Shown: positions 8,481-17,640, counted from the stretch's first letter. The stretch is 64,000 nucleotides of DNA from Pseudomonas laurentiana (GCF_014648275.1 NZ_BMQU01000010.1:62001-126000); one strand, 5' to 3'. Notes: a model not told the origin generated them from the sequence alone. A program made the numbers and translations.

Positions 8481-8508
8481 CTTTCACTAACCTTTCAATG
8501 CACTTTCA
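8481..8508. promoter_or_regulatory. Three CTTTCA direct repeats, exact 11-bp period (candidate TctD box)
   Basis: CTTTCA begins at 8481, 8492 and 8503, each separated by five bases. OmpR-type response regulators bind direct repeats with about 10-11 bp spacing as head-to-tail dimers. The site lies in the opdH/tctD divergent region, so TctD is the natural candidate. Confidence 0.6.
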
Positions 8509-8586
8509 TTGCATCGATGGCTTCACAGTCGCTGTCTCGGCTGTACACTCCGCGCCATTGACCGCGACGCAACCGGGGAGAAATCG

Positions 8587-9258
8587 ATGCGTGTTCTACT
8601 GGTCGAAGACCATCTGCAACTGGCTGAAAGCGTGGCCCAGGCGCTTAAGGGCATCGGCTTGACCGTCGATGTTTTGCACGATGGCGTGGCCGCTGACCTG
8701 GCCCTGGCCAGTGAGGAGTACGCGGTGGCCGTGCTTGATGTCGGCTTGCCGCGCATGGATGGTTTTGACGTACTGGCGCGCCTGCGCGCGCGCGGCAAGA
8801 ACCTGCCGGTGCTGATGCTGACGGCGCGCAGTGACGTCAAGGATCGGGTGCATGGCCTGAACCTGGGCGCCGATGATTACCTGGCCAAGCCGTTTGAGTT
8901 GAGTGAGCTGGAAGCGCGGGTGAAGGCGCTGCTGCGTCGCACGGTATTGGGGGGCGAGCGCCAACAGCGCTGCGGGCCTCTGGTCTATGACCTGGACACC
9001 CGGCGCTTCACCCTGGGCGATGAGTTGTTGACGCTGACCTCCCGCGAGCAGGCAGTGCTTGAAGCGTTGATCGCCCGACCGGGGCGGGTCATGAGCAAGG
9101 AGCAACTGGCGGCGCAGGTGTTTGGTCTGGACGAGGAGGCCAGTGCTGACGCCATCGAAATCTACGTGCACCGCCTGCGCAAGAAGCTTGATGGGCAGCC
9201 AGTGGCCATTGTGACCTTCAGGGGGCTCGGCTATCTGCTCGAGCATCGCGATGCGTGA
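8587..9258 (+). CDS. tctD: OmpR-family response regulator TctD
   Basis: The 223-residue response regulator has an N-terminal receiver domain (residues 1-115; acidic pocket at VEDH, phosphoacceptor Asp51 in LDVGLPRMDG, conserved Lys in AKPFEL). A C-terminal winged helix follows (about 125-220; YVHRLRKKLDG recognition helix and FRGLGYLL wing). The start at 8587 follows GGGGAG. The gene overlaps tctE by 8 bp. In the family, TctD responds to tricarboxylates and switches on the opdH and tct genes; location divergent from opdH supports this. A longer upstream frame exists but would run through the promoter region. Confidence 0.95.
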   Translation: MRVLLVEDHLQLAESVAQALKGIGLTVDVLHDGVAADLALASEEYAVAVLDVGLPRMDGFDVLARLRARGKNLPVLMLTARSDVKDRVHGLNLGADDYLAKPFELSELEARVKALLRRTVLGGERQQRCGPLVYDLDTRRFTLGDELLTLTSREQAVLEALIARPGRVMSKEQLAAQVFGLDEEASADAIEIYVHRLRKKLDGQPVAIVTFRGLGYLLEHRDA

Positions 9259-10630
9259 CACGGGCAGCCTGCGCGGGCGGCTGTTGTGGAACCTGGCACT
9301 GCTGCTGGTGGTGTTGATGCTGGCCAGCGGCCTGAGTGCCTATTGGAACGGTCGCGAGGCTGCCGACACGGCCTATGACCGCACGCTGTTGGCGTCGGCC
9401 CGAACCATTGCTGCCGGCCTGTCCCAGCGTGATGGCACGTTGAGCGCCGATGTGCCTTATGTGGCGTTGGACACCTTTGCCTATGACAGTGCCGGGCGTA
9501 TTTACTATCAGGTCAACGATATTCATCAGCGTTTGATCTCCGGTTACGAAAACCTGCCACCACCGCCGCCGGGTACTCCGCGCACCGATGACTATCCGGC
9601 GCTTGCGCGTTTTTACGATGCCCAGTACCTGGGGCAGGATGTGCGTGTGGTCAGCCTGCTCAAGGCCGTGAGCGAGCCGAACATGAATGGCATGGCCGAG
9701 ATTCGGGTCGCGGAAACTGAAGAGGCACGGGTGCGCATGGCCCGCAGCCTGATGGCCGACACGTTGTTGCGGCTGGGCATGCTGGCAATCGGTGCCCTGT
9801 TTCTGGTGTGGTTTGCGGTGAGTGCTGCACTTCGTCCGCTGGAGCGTTTGCGTCGCGCGGTGGAAGAGCGCCAGCCGGACGACCTGCGACCACTGCCACA
9901 GGTACAGGTGCAGCGAGAGCTGGGACCGCTGGTTCGCGCCTTGAACCACTTCACTGAGCGCCTGCGCGGGCAGTTCGAGCGCCAGGCGCAGTTCATTGCC
10001 GAGGCGGCCCATGAGCTGCGCACACCGCTGGCAGCGTTGAAGGCAAGGGTCGAATTGGGGTTGCGCGCCCAGGAGCCACAGGTGTGGCGTGACACCCTGG
10101 AAGCATCAGCTCAGAGTACTGACAAGCTGACCCATCTGGCCAATCAGTTACTGTCCTTGGCGCGGGTGGAGAATGGTGCCCGGGCGATTGCCGAAGGCGG
10201 GGCACAGTTGCTCGATCTCAGTCAGTTGGCGCGCGAACTGGGCATGGCCATGGCGCCATTGGCGCATGCCCGTGGTGTGGCGCTGGCACTTGAGGCGCCG
10301 GTTCCCGTGCAGTTGCGTGGCGAACCCACATTGCTCAGCGAGCTGCTGAACAACCTGTTAGACAACGCTTTGGCCCATACGCCGTCTGGCGGCAATGTGA
10401 TTCTGCGGGTCATGGCGCCTGGGGTGTTGGAAGTCGAGGATGACGGCCCTGGAATCCCGGCGGCAGAGCGTGAACGGGTGTTTGAGCGGTTCTACCGGCG
10501 TGGTGCGCAAGGCACCGGGCTGGGGTTGGCAATCGTCGGTGAAATCTGCCGTGCGCACCTCGCCCACATCAGCCTGCACGATGGTGCGGGAGGTGGCTTG
10601 AAAGTGCGCGTCAGTTTTACCCCAGGTTAG
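9251..10630 (+). CDS. tctE: Sensor histidine kinase TctE
   Basis: Membrane histidine kinase of 459 residues. It has a first membrane helix (about 12-32), a periplasmic sensor of about 135 residues with a PPPPPPG segment, a second helix (about 171-193), a HAMP linker, the H-box EAAHELRTPLAAL with phosphorylated His254, and N-box/G-box ATP-binding motifs (NNLLDNALAHTP, DDGPGIP, GTGLGLAI). It phosphorylates TctD in response to external tricarboxylates. The gene starts inside the end of tctD (8-bp overlap), so the two are co-translated. Its stop overlaps the stop of the convergent HDOD gene by 4 bp. Confidence 0.95.
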   Translation: MRDTGSLRGRLLWNLALLLVVLMLASGLSAYWNGREAADTAYDRTLLASARTIAAGLSQRDGTLSADVPYVALDTFAYDSAGRIYYQVNDIHQRLISGYENLPPPPPGTPRTDDYPALARFYDAQYLGQDVRVVSLLKAVSEPNMNGMAEIRVAETEEARVRMARSLMADTLLRLGMLAIGALFLVWFAVSAALRPLERLRRAVEERQPDDLRPLPQVQVQRELGPLVRALNHFTERLRGQFERQAQFIAEAAHELRTPLAALKARVELGLRAQEPQVWRDTLEASAQSTDKLTHLANQLLSLARVENGARAIAEGGAQLLDLSQLARELGMAMAPLAHARGVALALEAPVPVQLRGEPTLLSELLNNLLDNALAHTPSGGNVILRVMAPGVLEVEDDGPGIPAAERERVFERFYRRGAQGTGLGLAIVGEICRAHLAHISLHDGAGGGLKVRVSFTPG

Positions 10631-11436
10631 CGGAACATGTGCCGAGCACTCAGCAGGTCGGCGCTCAGCAATTGGGTATTGGCTGGCAGTTGCAGGTGGC
10701 TGAAGGCCGGCAGGCTGGCCAGGGGACGCTCGCGACCGCTGGTGTCGCTAATGGCACGAGCAATCTGGACGATGTCGACGTAATCAATCTGCGGGGTGCG
10801 GCGGTCGAGGTCCTGGGCCAGGCTTGGCAACCTGGCCAGTTGCTCGGGAAACTCCCATACGCTGAGGATCTTGTCGCCGAGCACTGGATGAATCTGCTCG
10901 ATGATGTGATTCAGGCAGACCGGATCGGACAACAGTTCGTTGTGTTCTTCGGCATAGGTGAGGATGGGCAGCACGCCTATCTGGTGAACCAGCCCGGCAA
11001 GGGCGCCCTGATCTGGCTTCAGGTTGGTGAAGCGCACGCATATCTCGTAGCTGATGCCCGCAACTTCCAGGCTTTTTGCCCAGATTTCCCGCATTTTCTG
11101 TTCGACGACTTCTGAGCGTGCGTGGAAGATCTGTTCGATCACCAGGCCAATGGCCAGGTTGCAGCTGTAGTTGATGCCTAGCCGGGTGATCGCTGCCTGC
11201 AAGTCGGTGACTTCGCAGGACGCACGCAGCAACGGGCTGTTGACCACCTTGATCAGGCGCGCCGACAGGGCTGCGTCACGGCGGATCACCTTGCTCAGGG
11301 TGCTGACGCTGATCTCGCTGTCTTCGGCCGCTTCGCGAATGCTCAGGGCCACTTCTGGCAGCGTCGGCAGCACCAGGTCGTCATTGTCGATGGCGGTGAG
11401 CAATTGGGCTTCAACCGTCTTGGCCAGCGTGTTCAT
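10627..11436 (-). CDS. HDOD domain-containing protein
   Basis: The 269-residue cytoplasmic protein consists of one HDOD domain, a degenerate relative of HD phosphohydrolases used in signalling rather than catalysis. LPTLPEVALSIREAAEDSEIS (residues 24-44) and VIRRDAALSARLIKVVNSP (about 49-67) are the classic HDOD opening, followed by the helical core with GLVHQIGVLPIL. No second domain is present. Such proteins are linked to cyclic-di-GMP or stress signalling in pseudomonads, but no partner is evident here. It is convergent with tctE and is followed upstream by ygfZ on the same strand; whether the two share a transcript is unclear. Confidence 0.85.
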   Translation of the reverse strand: MNTLAKTVEAQLLTAIDNDDLVLPTLPEVALSIREAAEDSEISVSTLSKVIRRDAALSARLIKVVNSPLLRASCEVTDLQAAITRLGINYSCNLAIGLVIEQIFHARSEVVEQKMREIWAKSLEVAGISYEICVRFTNLKPDQGALAGLVHQIGVLPILTYAEEHNELLSDPVCLNHIIEQIHPVLGDKILSVWEFPEQLARLPSLAQDLDRRTPQIDYVDIVQIARAISDTSGRERPLASLPAFSHLQLPANTQLLSADLLSARHMFR

Positions 11437-11497
11437 CGTGATTCTCTACCGCATTCAATGATGGCCCTGTCGTTCAGGTCGGCAGGGCTGGGCTGGC

Positions 11498-12439
11498 TCA
11501 ACGCTGGATTTCGCGGTCGCGGTCCAGTTCATAAGGTAATGACAGCAACTGCAGGCTGGGGCCTTCAAGGCTGTTCAGGTGCAGGTTACCGTCTTCAGCA
11601 GCATCGGCCTGAAGGACTGCCAGCAGTTCAGCGCCATGCTCGCTATGGGCTGCCAGCACCACCTCGCCTACGGACGAGGCGTGTACCGGAGAAAACAGTG
11701 CACTGCCAGGCTCTGGCAATGGGCCGTCATTCAGTGCCAGGCGGTACAGGCGGCGCTTGAGCTTGCCCAGATACTGCATGCGCGCGACGATTTCCTGGCC
11801 GGTGTAGCAGCCTTTCTTGAAGCTGACGCCACCTACGGCTTGCAGGTTGATCATCTGTGGAATGAACAGCTCACGGGTCTGTGCCATGACCTGGCCAATA
11901 CCGGCGCGTACCTGGCCGAGCAACCAGTCGTTCAGGTCGCCTGCTGCCAGATGAGCGGTCAGGTGATTGCGGACCTGATCGGCGCGTGTGGCCGGGCACC
12001 AGAGTTCAATGCGGCCTTCCGAGATGGCAATCGCCAGAAGCTCGTCATGGGCAACGATTTCGTCGGTCTTGGCTGGCGCGGTAATGCCAAGCTCTTGCAG
12101 GGCCTGTTCGCCGTGGCTCAGGCCGAAGCGAACCCAGTCGGCGCTTTCGTCAGTGAGCCTGGCTTTGGAGAACACCGCGTATTTCTTGAGGTCCGCCAAC
12201 TGCGGCTCGATCAGTTCGCTGGCCATGGCCAGTACATAACCGTCACCGTGTGGCAGGATGCGGAAGCTCGATTGCATGCGGCCCTTCTGCATGCAGCGGG
12301 CACCCAGGCTGGACGTGTGTTCATTGAGATAATTGATGTTGCAGGTCAGTTGCCCTTGCAGGAACTTGCCGGCGTCCGAGCCGCGGACGGCGAGGACGCC
12401 CTCATGAGACAGAGTGCAGAAAAAAGCTGAATCGGCCAT
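11498..12439 (-). CDS. ygfZ: Folate-binding protein YgfZ (iron-sulfur cluster repair/assembly)
   Basis: A 313-residue member of the GcvT-like YgfZ family, which needs tetrahydrofolate and helps maintain certain iron-sulfur enzymes. The family signature KGCYxGQE is intact at residues 209-216 (Cys211 essential in the family), followed by IVARMQYLGKLKRRLY. QGQLTCNI near residue 28 is also typical. It starts at ATG 12439 without a strong ribosome binding site. It is divergent from sdhE, an arrangement also seen in other gamma-proteobacteria, which links two maturation factors for respiratory enzymes. Confidence 0.92.
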   Translation of the reverse strand: MADSAFFCTLSHEGVLAVRGSDAGKFLQGQLTCNINYLNEHTSSLGARCMQKGRMQSSFRILPHGDGYVLAMASELIEPQLADLKKYAVFSKARLTDESADWVRFGLSHGEQALQELGITAPAKTDEIVAHDELLAIAISEGRIELWCPATRADQVRNHLTAHLAAGDLNDWLLGQVRAGIGQVMAQTRELFIPQMINLQAVGGVSFKKGCYTGQEIVARMQYLGKLKRRLYRLALNDGPLPEPGSALFSPVHASSVGEVVLAAHSEHGAELLAVLQADAAEDGNLHLNSLEGPSLQLLSLPYELDRDREIQR

Positions 12440-12573
12440 GGGTCATCGCAGGGTGATAAGACTGGGGCTCATCATAGAGCGCCGTTGGGAAAATAGGTAG
12501 GTGAACTAGACCAATGCCTTGTGCCGGGTGTTGGCTACCCTTGTATACTGGCGGCCTATTTGAGGAGGGCTCC

Positions 12574-12828
12574 ATGGTCGAACAATCTGAACTCAACCGG
12601 CTCTTTTGGCACAGCCGCCGTGGCATGCTTGAGCTGGACGTACTGCTGGTGCCGTTTACCCAGGAGGTCTATGCGACCCTGAGCGAAGCGGACCGCGAGT
12701 GCTACCGCAATCTGCTGGCTTGCGAAGATCAGGACATGTTCGGCTGGTTCATGGAACGCACCGAGTCCGAAGACCCTGAGCTGCAGCGTATGGTTCGCAT
12801 GATTCTGGACCGTGTCCAGCCCAAGTGA
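12574..12828 (+). CDS. sdhE: Succinate dehydrogenase flavinylation/assembly factor SdhE
   Basis: This 84-residue protein of the SdhE (YgfY/Sdh5) family promotes covalent FAD attachment to the flavoprotein subunit of succinate dehydrogenase and fumarate reductase. The functional RGxxE motif is present as RGMLE (residues 16-20) and is followed by LDVLLVPF. The length is exactly that of the family. The start at 12574 follows GAGGAGG. It overlaps the downstream ygfX-like gene by 17 bp, the same pairing as in E. coli. Confidence 0.95.
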   Translation: MVEQSELNRLFWHSRRGMLELDVLLVPFTQEVYATLSEADRECYRNLLACEDQDMFGWFMERTESEDPELQRMVRMILDRVQPK

Positions 12829-13264
12829 CCGCTTCGAGTGTCGCTGGCAAGCCTCCCGAGGGTTGCTGGCGGCCTACGTGTTCGGCCAGCTGTCGGCGCT
12901 GCTTGCCCTGATTCTGCTGGACCTTCCCGTTATCGTGCGCCTACTCGGTGCGGCCTTGTGCGTGTTGCATGGCGTCTGGGTATTGCCGCGACATGTCGTA
13001 TTGAATCACCCCAGTGCCTTCACCCGGCTGCGTCGGGATACCCATGGCTGGCATTTGTGGAGCCCGGCGCAGGGCTGGCAGTCGGTGCAGTTGTGCCGTG
13101 ACAGCCTGGCGTTGCCGGGTTTGGTGCTGCTGCGCTTCAGGCGCAGAGGGCGCCGCTGGACGGAAAGCCTGTGCATTCCCTTCGACGCGCTGGAGCCGGT
13201 TCAGCACCGGCGCCTGCGCGTGCGACTGAAGTTCAGTCGGCGTAGGTGGGCGGCAGCAGAATAG
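12812..13264 (+). CDS. ygfX: YgfX-family membrane protein
   Basis: The 150-residue protein starts at a GTG inside the 3' end of sdhE. It has two membrane helices in the first 60 residues (about 17-35 and 40-58), then a basic cytoplasmic tail rich in Arg ([18 protein letters not shown]). This matches YgfX, which pairs with SdhE in gamma-proteobacteria. E. coli YgfX was once described as a toxin (CptA) acting on cell-division proteins, a view now disputed; no toxicity should be assumed. Its end overlaps the end of the convergent nadB by 32 bp, including the last 10 codons. Confidence 0.8.
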   Translation: MSSPSDRFECRWQASRGLLAAYVFGQLSALLALILLDLPVIVRLLGAALCVLHGVWVLPRHVVLNHPSAFTRLRRDTHGWHLWSPAQGWQSVQLCRDSLALPGLVLLRFRRRGRRWTESLCIPFDALEPVQHRRLRVRLKFSRRRWAAAE

Positions 13265-14849
13265 TGTCGCGGGCGTCCTTCAGCATCTCTGGATAGTCCA
13301 GTGTGTAATGCAGGCCACGGCTTTCCTTGCGTTGCATGGCCGAGCGAATCATCAGCTCGGCGACCTGGGCCAGGTTGCGCAGTTCGATCAGGTCGCGGCT
13401 GACCTTGTAGTTGCTGTAGAACTCATCGATTTCGTCGAGCAGTAGACGCACCCGGTGTTCGGCGCGCTGCAGGCGCTTGTTGGTGCGCACGATGCCGACG
13501 TAGTCCCACATGAATCGCCGCAATTCGTCCCAGTTGTGCGCAATGATCACATCTTCGTCCGAGTCGGTGACCTGGCTGGCATCCCAGCACGGCAATGCTG
13601 CCGGCATGCTTACCTGGCCCAGCTTGCTGATGATGTCGGCGGCGGCCGAGCGCCCATACACGAAACACTCGAGCAGCGAGTTGCTGGCCATGCGGTTGGC
13701 GCCGTGCAGGCCGGTGAAACTGGTCTCGCCAATGGCGTAGAGGCCAGGTACATCCGTATGGCCCTGTTGGTCGACCAGTACGCCGCCGCAGGTGTAGTGA
13801 GCGGCCGGGACTACCGGGATCGCCTGGGTGGTGATGTCGATGCCAAAGGTCAGGCAGCGTTCGTAAACGGTGGGGAAGTGGCTTTTGACGAACTCGGCGG
13901 GTTTGTGGCTGATGTCCAGGTAGACACAGTCTGCCCCGAGGCGTTTCATCTCATGGTCGATGGCGCGGGCGACGATATCCCGTGGCGCCAGTTCGGCGCG
14001 TGGGTCGAAGCGCGGCATGAAGCGCTCACCGTTGGGCAGTTTGAGCAGTGCGCCTTCGCCACGTAGCGCTTCGGTAATCAGGAAGCTCTTGGCCTGCGGG
14101 TGATACAGGCAGGTCGGGTGGAACTGGTTGAACTCAAGGTTGGCGACTCGGCAGCCCGCCCGCCAAGCCATGGCGATACCGTCGCCGCAGGCACCATCGG
14201 GGTTGCTGGTGTAGAGGTAGACCTTGGCGGCGCCCCCGGTAGCCAGCACGGTAAAGCGTGCGCCGTAGGTGTCGACTTCGCCTGTCGAACGGTTCAGGAC
14301 GTAGGCGCCCAGGCAGCGATCACCGTCCTGGCCCAGGCGCCGCTCGGTGATCAGGTCAACCGCGACCCGCTGCTCAAGCAGCTCGATGTTGGGGCGCAAC
14401 CGGGCCTGGGCGAGCAGGGTGGTAAAGATTGCTGCGCCGGTAGCGTCGGCGGCATGAATGATGCGGCGGTGGCTGTGGCCGCCTTCACGGGTGAGGTGAA
14501 ACTCGAAACCGCCGTCGTCGACGCCGGCATGCTCGTCACGAGTGAAAGGTACGCCTTGATCGATCAGCCACTGGATGGCTTCGCGGCTGTGTTCGACCGT
14601 GAAACGCACGGCATCTTCATGGCACAGCCCGCCGCCAGCGTTGAGAGTGTCCTCAACATGAGACTGCACGGTATCGGTGTCGTCGAGCACGGCGGCTACA
14701 CCGCCTTGGGCCCAGAACGTCGAGCCGTTGGCGAGCTCGCCTTTACTGAGAACGGCAATGCGCAAGTGCGCTGGCAGGGTGAGTGCCAGGCTCAGGCCGG
14801 CAGCGCCGCTGCCAATCACTAGGACGTCATGTTGAAACTGTTGGCTCAT
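13233..14849 (-). CDS. nadB: L-aspartate oxidase
   Basis: NadB, 538 residues, oxidises L-aspartate to iminoaspartate in the first step of NAD synthesis and carries non-covalent FAD. The dinucleotide-binding motif GSGAAG is at residues 13-18. The family's [11 protein letters not shown] substrate-site segment and the HFPTVYERC region are present, as is the GGVLVDQQG...LYAIGE flavin segment, with the helical C-terminal domain after about residue 420. It is a single gene, convergent with sdhE-ygfX and divergent from algU. The ordering nadB/algU is conserved across Pseudomonas. Confidence 0.96.
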   Translation of the reverse strand: MSQQFQHDVLVIGSGAAGLSLALTLPAHLRIAVLSKGELANGSTFWAQGGVAAVLDDTDTVQSHVEDTLNAGGGLCHEDAVRFTVEHSREAIQWLIDQGVPFTRDEHAGVDDGGFEFHLTREGGHSHRRIIHAADATGAAIFTTLLAQARLRPNIELLEQRVAVDLITERRLGQDGDRCLGAYVLNRSTGEVDTYGARFTVLATGGAAKVYLYTSNPDGACGDGIAMAWRAGCRVANLEFNQFHPTCLYHPQAKSFLITEALRGEGALLKLPNGERFMPRFDPRAELAPRDIVARAIDHEMKRLGADCVYLDISHKPAEFVKSHFPTVYERCLTFGIDITTQAIPVVPAAHYTCGGVLVDQQGHTDVPGLYAIGETSFTGLHGANRMASNSLLECFVYGRSAAADIISKLGQVSMPAALPCWDASQVTDSDEDVIIAHNWDELRRFMWDYVGIVRTNKRLQRAEHRVRLLLDEIDEFYSNYKVSRDLIELRNLAQVAELMIRSAMQRKESRGLHYTLDYPEMLKDARDTILLPPTYAD

Positions 14850-15050
14850 GTCTGGAACTTCCGCGCGGGGCGACCAAGAGGGCGTGGGTGCCCCCTAGTA
14901 TATAAAGAGGGGGATCGGCACAATAGTCAGGCTTTTATGGCATTGTGAAACTATCGTGAATCGAAATGGGCAGTCTTTATAACAGCCCAATACCCGGTTT
15001 TTCCATGCTATCTGCCGATTTTGCGTATGAGGTATCCCAGTCGGCAGCGG

Positions 15051-15078
15051 GAACTTTCCTTGAATTTCGGATATCCAT
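15051..15078 (+). promoter_or_regulatory. Distal AlgU (sigma-22) type promoter
   Basis: GAACTT (15051-15056), 17 bases, then TCCAT (15074-15078). This resembles the extracytoplasmic-function consensus GAACTT-N16/17-TCTGA with a weaker -10. Probably one of several autoregulated algU promoters. Confidence 0.5.
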
Positions 15079-15245
15079 AGAAGGCTGCCTGCATCACAGG
15101 GCGCCGCGTCGATGGCAGGCAGGGCTTGGGTTAGCCGCTTTGCCCATGTCTTCGACGACCAGACTACCGACGCAGCCGGCGACGACCGTGCGGCGTTTTT
15201 CGTGCGGGCTGACGACAGGCTGCAGGAAACTTGCTTGGAGGGGGA

Positions 15246-15272
15246 GAACTTTTGCGAAAAGCCCGAGTCTAT
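15246..15272 (+). promoter_or_regulatory. Proximal AlgU (sigma-22) autoregulatory promoter
   Basis: GAACTT (15246-15251), exactly 16 bases, then TCTAT (15268-15272), about 60 bp before the algU start. This is a strong match to the AlgU/RpoE consensus and implies autoregulation. Confidence 0.75.
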
Positions 15273-15331
15273 GTTTGCAAGCCTGAGCGATGGCTGTTGC
15301 AGCACTCCTCCAGGTCCACCGAGGAGTATTC

Positions 15332-15913
15332 ATGCTAACCCAGGAAGAGGATCAGCAACTTGTCGAGCGCGTACAGCGCGGCGACAGGCGAGCCTTCGAT
15401 CTGTTGGTGCTGAAGTATCAGCACAAGATTCTCGGGTTGATCGTGCGTTTTGTGCACGACACCCATGAAGCCCAGGATGTGGCCCAGGAAGCGTTCATCA
15501 AGGCGTATCGGGCACTGGGCAATTTTCGTGGTGACAGTGCGTTCTATACCTGGCTTTACCGCATTGCCATCAACACGGCAAAGAATTACCTGGTGTCGCG
15601 CGGTCGGCGGCCACCAGACAGCGATGTAAGTTCCGAGGATGCGGAATTTTACGACGGCGATCATGGTCTCAAGGATCTCGAGTCCCCAGAACGCTCGTTG
15701 TTGCGTGATGAGATCGAAGACACTGTTCATCGAACCATCCAGCAACTGCCAGAAGATTTGCGTACAGCGTTAACTTTACGTGAATTCGATGGTCTGAGTT
15801 ACGAGGACATTGCGAGTGTCATGCAGTGTCCTGTGGGTACCGTGCGCTCCCGAATATTCCGCGCTCGGGAGGCCATAGATAAAGCCCTGCAGCCTTTGCT
15901 GCAGGAAACCTGA
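15332..15913 (+). CDS. algU: RNA polymerase extracytoplasmic-function sigma factor AlgU (RpoE/AlgT)
   Basis: The 193-residue ECF sigma factor directs envelope-stress and alginate genes. Region 2 (DLLVLKYQHKILGLIVRFV...DVAQEAFIKAYRAL...FYTWLYRIAINTAKN, split across residues 25-90) binds core polymerase and the -10. Region 4 (DLRTALTLREFDGLSYEDIA...GTVRSRIFRAREAI, about 133-185) binds the GAACTT -35. Length is identical to that of P. aeruginosa AlgU. The start at 15332 follows GAGGAG; the longer frame has no such site. It heads algU-mucA-mucB, and its product is held inactive by MucA. Confidence 0.97.
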   Translation: MLTQEEDQQLVERVQRGDRRAFDLLVLKYQHKILGLIVRFVHDTHEAQDVAQEAFIKAYRALGNFRGDSAFYTWLYRIAINTAKNYLVSRGRRPPDSDVSSEDAEFYDGDHGLKDLESPERSLLRDEIEDTVHRTIQQLPEDLRTALTLREFDGLSYEDIASVMQCPVGTVRSRIFRAREAIDKALQPLLQET

Positions 15914-15944
15914 GACAGCGGCGACAGCCAAGAGAGGAACCGCC

Positions 15945-16532
15945 ATGAGTCGTGAAGCTTTGCAGGAATCGCTGTCCGCGGTAATGGATAACGAAGCGGA
16001 CGAGTTGGAGTTGCGTCGGGTATTGAATGCCGTCGACGATTCCGAAGCCCGTGCCACCTGGTCGCGGTATCAGGTTGCTCGCGCAGCCATGCACAAGGAA
16101 TTGTTGGTGCCGCAGCTGGATATCGCTGCTGCCGTGTCGGCAGCGCTGGCCGACGAAGCGACGCCAATCAAGGTTTCTCGTAGCCCATGGCGCAGTCTGG
16201 GGCGTCTTGCGGTTGCTGCCTCGGTAACAGTTGCCGTGCTGGCAGGTGTTCGTCTTTACAACCAGGACGAGATCACCGGTGCCCAATTGGCGGCCCAGCA
16301 ACCTCAGCAAGGCCTTTCTGTGCCACAAGTGCAGGGTCCTGCTGTTTTGGCAGGCTATAGTGAAAGTGCCGATCAGCCAGGGCCGATGGCCAATGGTGTG
16401 TTGCAGGGGCAAGCCGGCTGGCAGGATCAACGTTTGCCAGGATACTTGCGTCAGCATGCCCAGGAAGCAGCCCTGAAGGGTACTGAAAGCGCCTTGCCTT
16501 ATGCCCGTGCGGCCAGCCTGGAAAATCGCTAA
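15945..16532 (+). CDS. mucA: Anti-sigma factor MucA
   Basis: An inner-membrane anti-sigma factor of 195 residues. The N-terminal RseA-type domain (MSREALQESLSAVMDNEADELELRR, split here, residues 1-75) traps AlgU. A single membrane helix lies at about residues 84-104, and the periplasmic tail is Gln-rich. Under envelope stress, regulated proteolysis releases AlgU. The reading frame is intact, with none of the truncations that cause mucoidy in clinical isolates. It lies 31 bp after algU with its own ribosome binding site (AGAGGA). Confidence 0.95.
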   Translation: MSREALQESLSAVMDNEADELELRRVLNAVDDSEARATWSRYQVARAAMHKELLVPQLDIAAAVSAALADEATPIKVSRSPWRSLGRLAVAASVTVAVLAGVRLYNQDEITGAQLAAQQPQQGLSVPQVQGPAVLAGYSESADQPGPMANGVLQGQAGWQDQRLPGYLRQHAQEAALKGTESALPYARAASLENR

Positions 16533-16548
16533 GTAAGTAAGGAGGATC

Positions 16549-17514
16549 ATGCGCGCGCTACCTCTCATACCGCTCCTGCTCGGTGTATGGTTGACGGGCC
16601 CGGCGTTTGCCGCCAATTCCTCCACGGAGGCTGCCGACTGGCTGAGTCGCTTGGCGAAAGCCGAGCAACGACAGAGTTATCAGGGCACCTTCGTCTACGA
16701 ACGTAACGGCAGTTTCTCTACCCACGAGGTCTGGCACCGCGTTCAGGATGGCAAGGTCAGTGAGCGTTTGGTGCAGCTCGATGGGGCGGCTCAGGAAGTC
16801 GTGCGTGTTGACGGCATCACCCGCTGCGTGAGCGGGGCCTTGCTGGCGGAAGTGAGCAGTGTGCCGGCCGTGCCCGGTCGCGTGCTTGATCCGCTGAAGC
16901 TGATGAACTGGTATGACCTGGGCATTGCTGGCCATTCGCGTGTCGCCGGCCATGACGTCACCATCGTGACTCTCAGTCCGCGTGATCAGCATCGTTATGC
17001 GTTTGAACTTCACCTTGATCGGGACACCGGCTTGCCTCTCAAATCATTGATGATCAATGACAAGGGGCAGTTGCTGGAGCGTTTCCAGTTCACGCATCTG
17101 GACACTGCCAATGGGCCGAGTGACACTCAGTTGCAGCCCAGTGATAACTGCAAACCGGTTGAGCAGGCTTCTGTAGAGGCTGTCGAGCGTGCGACAGGCT
17201 GGCGCTCGGACTGGTTGCCGCCAGGGTTTGAACTGGTCAACAGCTCGGTACGTAAAAGCCAGAACGGAAAAAGAACCGTCAGTAGCCTTATGTATGACGA
17301 TGGGCTGGCGCGCTTCTCGGTGTTTGTCGAGCCTTCTGGCGAGGGTGGCGCTGTCGATGCGCGCACCCAGCTTGGGCCGACGGTCGCTGTTTCGCGTCGC
17401 TTGACGACACCCAAGGGGGATATGGCCGTGACCGTTGTCGGTGAAATCCCTATTGGCACGGCGGAGCGCGTGGCGTTGTCGATGCGTGCGCAGGAGGCCC
17501 AGGCCAAGCAATGA
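16549..17514 (+). CDS. mucB: Periplasmic negative regulator MucB (RseB family)
   Basis: MucB, 321 residues, with a signal peptide (residues 1-21, ending in PAFA-A) and a MucB/RseB two-domain periplasmic fold. It binds the periplasmic tail of MucA and shields it from AlgW cleavage; lipid signals release it. Recognisable features are ADWLSRLAKAEQRQSYQGTF near the mature start and the C-terminal domain with SDWLPPGFELV. GGAGG stands just before the ATG. It lies 16 bp after mucA. A hairpin downstream may separate its transcript from mucD. Confidence 0.95.
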   Translation: MRALPLIPLLLGVWLTGPAFAANSSTEAADWLSRLAKAEQRQSYQGTFVYERNGSFSTHEVWHRVQDGKVSERLVQLDGAAQEVVRVDGITRCVSGALLAEVSSVPAVPGRVLDPLKLMNWYDLGIAGHSRVAGHDVTIVTLSPRDQHRYAFELHLDRDTGLPLKSLMINDKGQLLERFQFTHLDTANGPSDTQLQPSDNCKPVEQASVEAVERATGWRSDWLPPGFELVNSSVRKSQNGKRTVSSLMYDDGLARFSVFVEPSGEGGAVDARTQLGPTVAVSRRLTTPKGDMAVTVVGEIPIGTAERVALSMRAQEAQAKQ

Positions 17515-17612
17515 TCACGTTCTTGGATGTACAAGGATGAGTGGCGCAACGACCAGGGACTGACATGATTGGTAAGCTTTGCAGTTTGCAAAATCTGATG
17601 GAATTTTCTATA

Positions 17613-17640
17613 GGTCAGACCTTTCGGGGTCTGGCCTTTT
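17613..17640 (+). terminator. Terminator-like hairpin between mucB and mucD
   Basis: The arms GGTCAGACC and GGTCTGGCC (one mismatch) enclose a six-base loop, followed by TTTT. It fits an intrinsic terminator or attenuator after mucB in the 249-bp gap where P. aeruginosa carries mucC. The rest of the gap shows no convincing coding region. Confidence 0.65.

Larger units (their letters stand above)
14850..15331. other. nadB-algU intergenic region
   Basis: This 482-bp region holds the divergent promoters of nadB and algU. Two AlgU-type promoters are described separately. No convincing small gene was seen; reading frames here lack a ribosome binding site and family features. Confidence 0.7.

Noticed and set aside
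14966-15468. Small plus-strand frames in the nadB-algU gap and the 5' end of algU
   Set aside because: No ribosome binding site or homology-like features, and the region is occupied by algU promoters.
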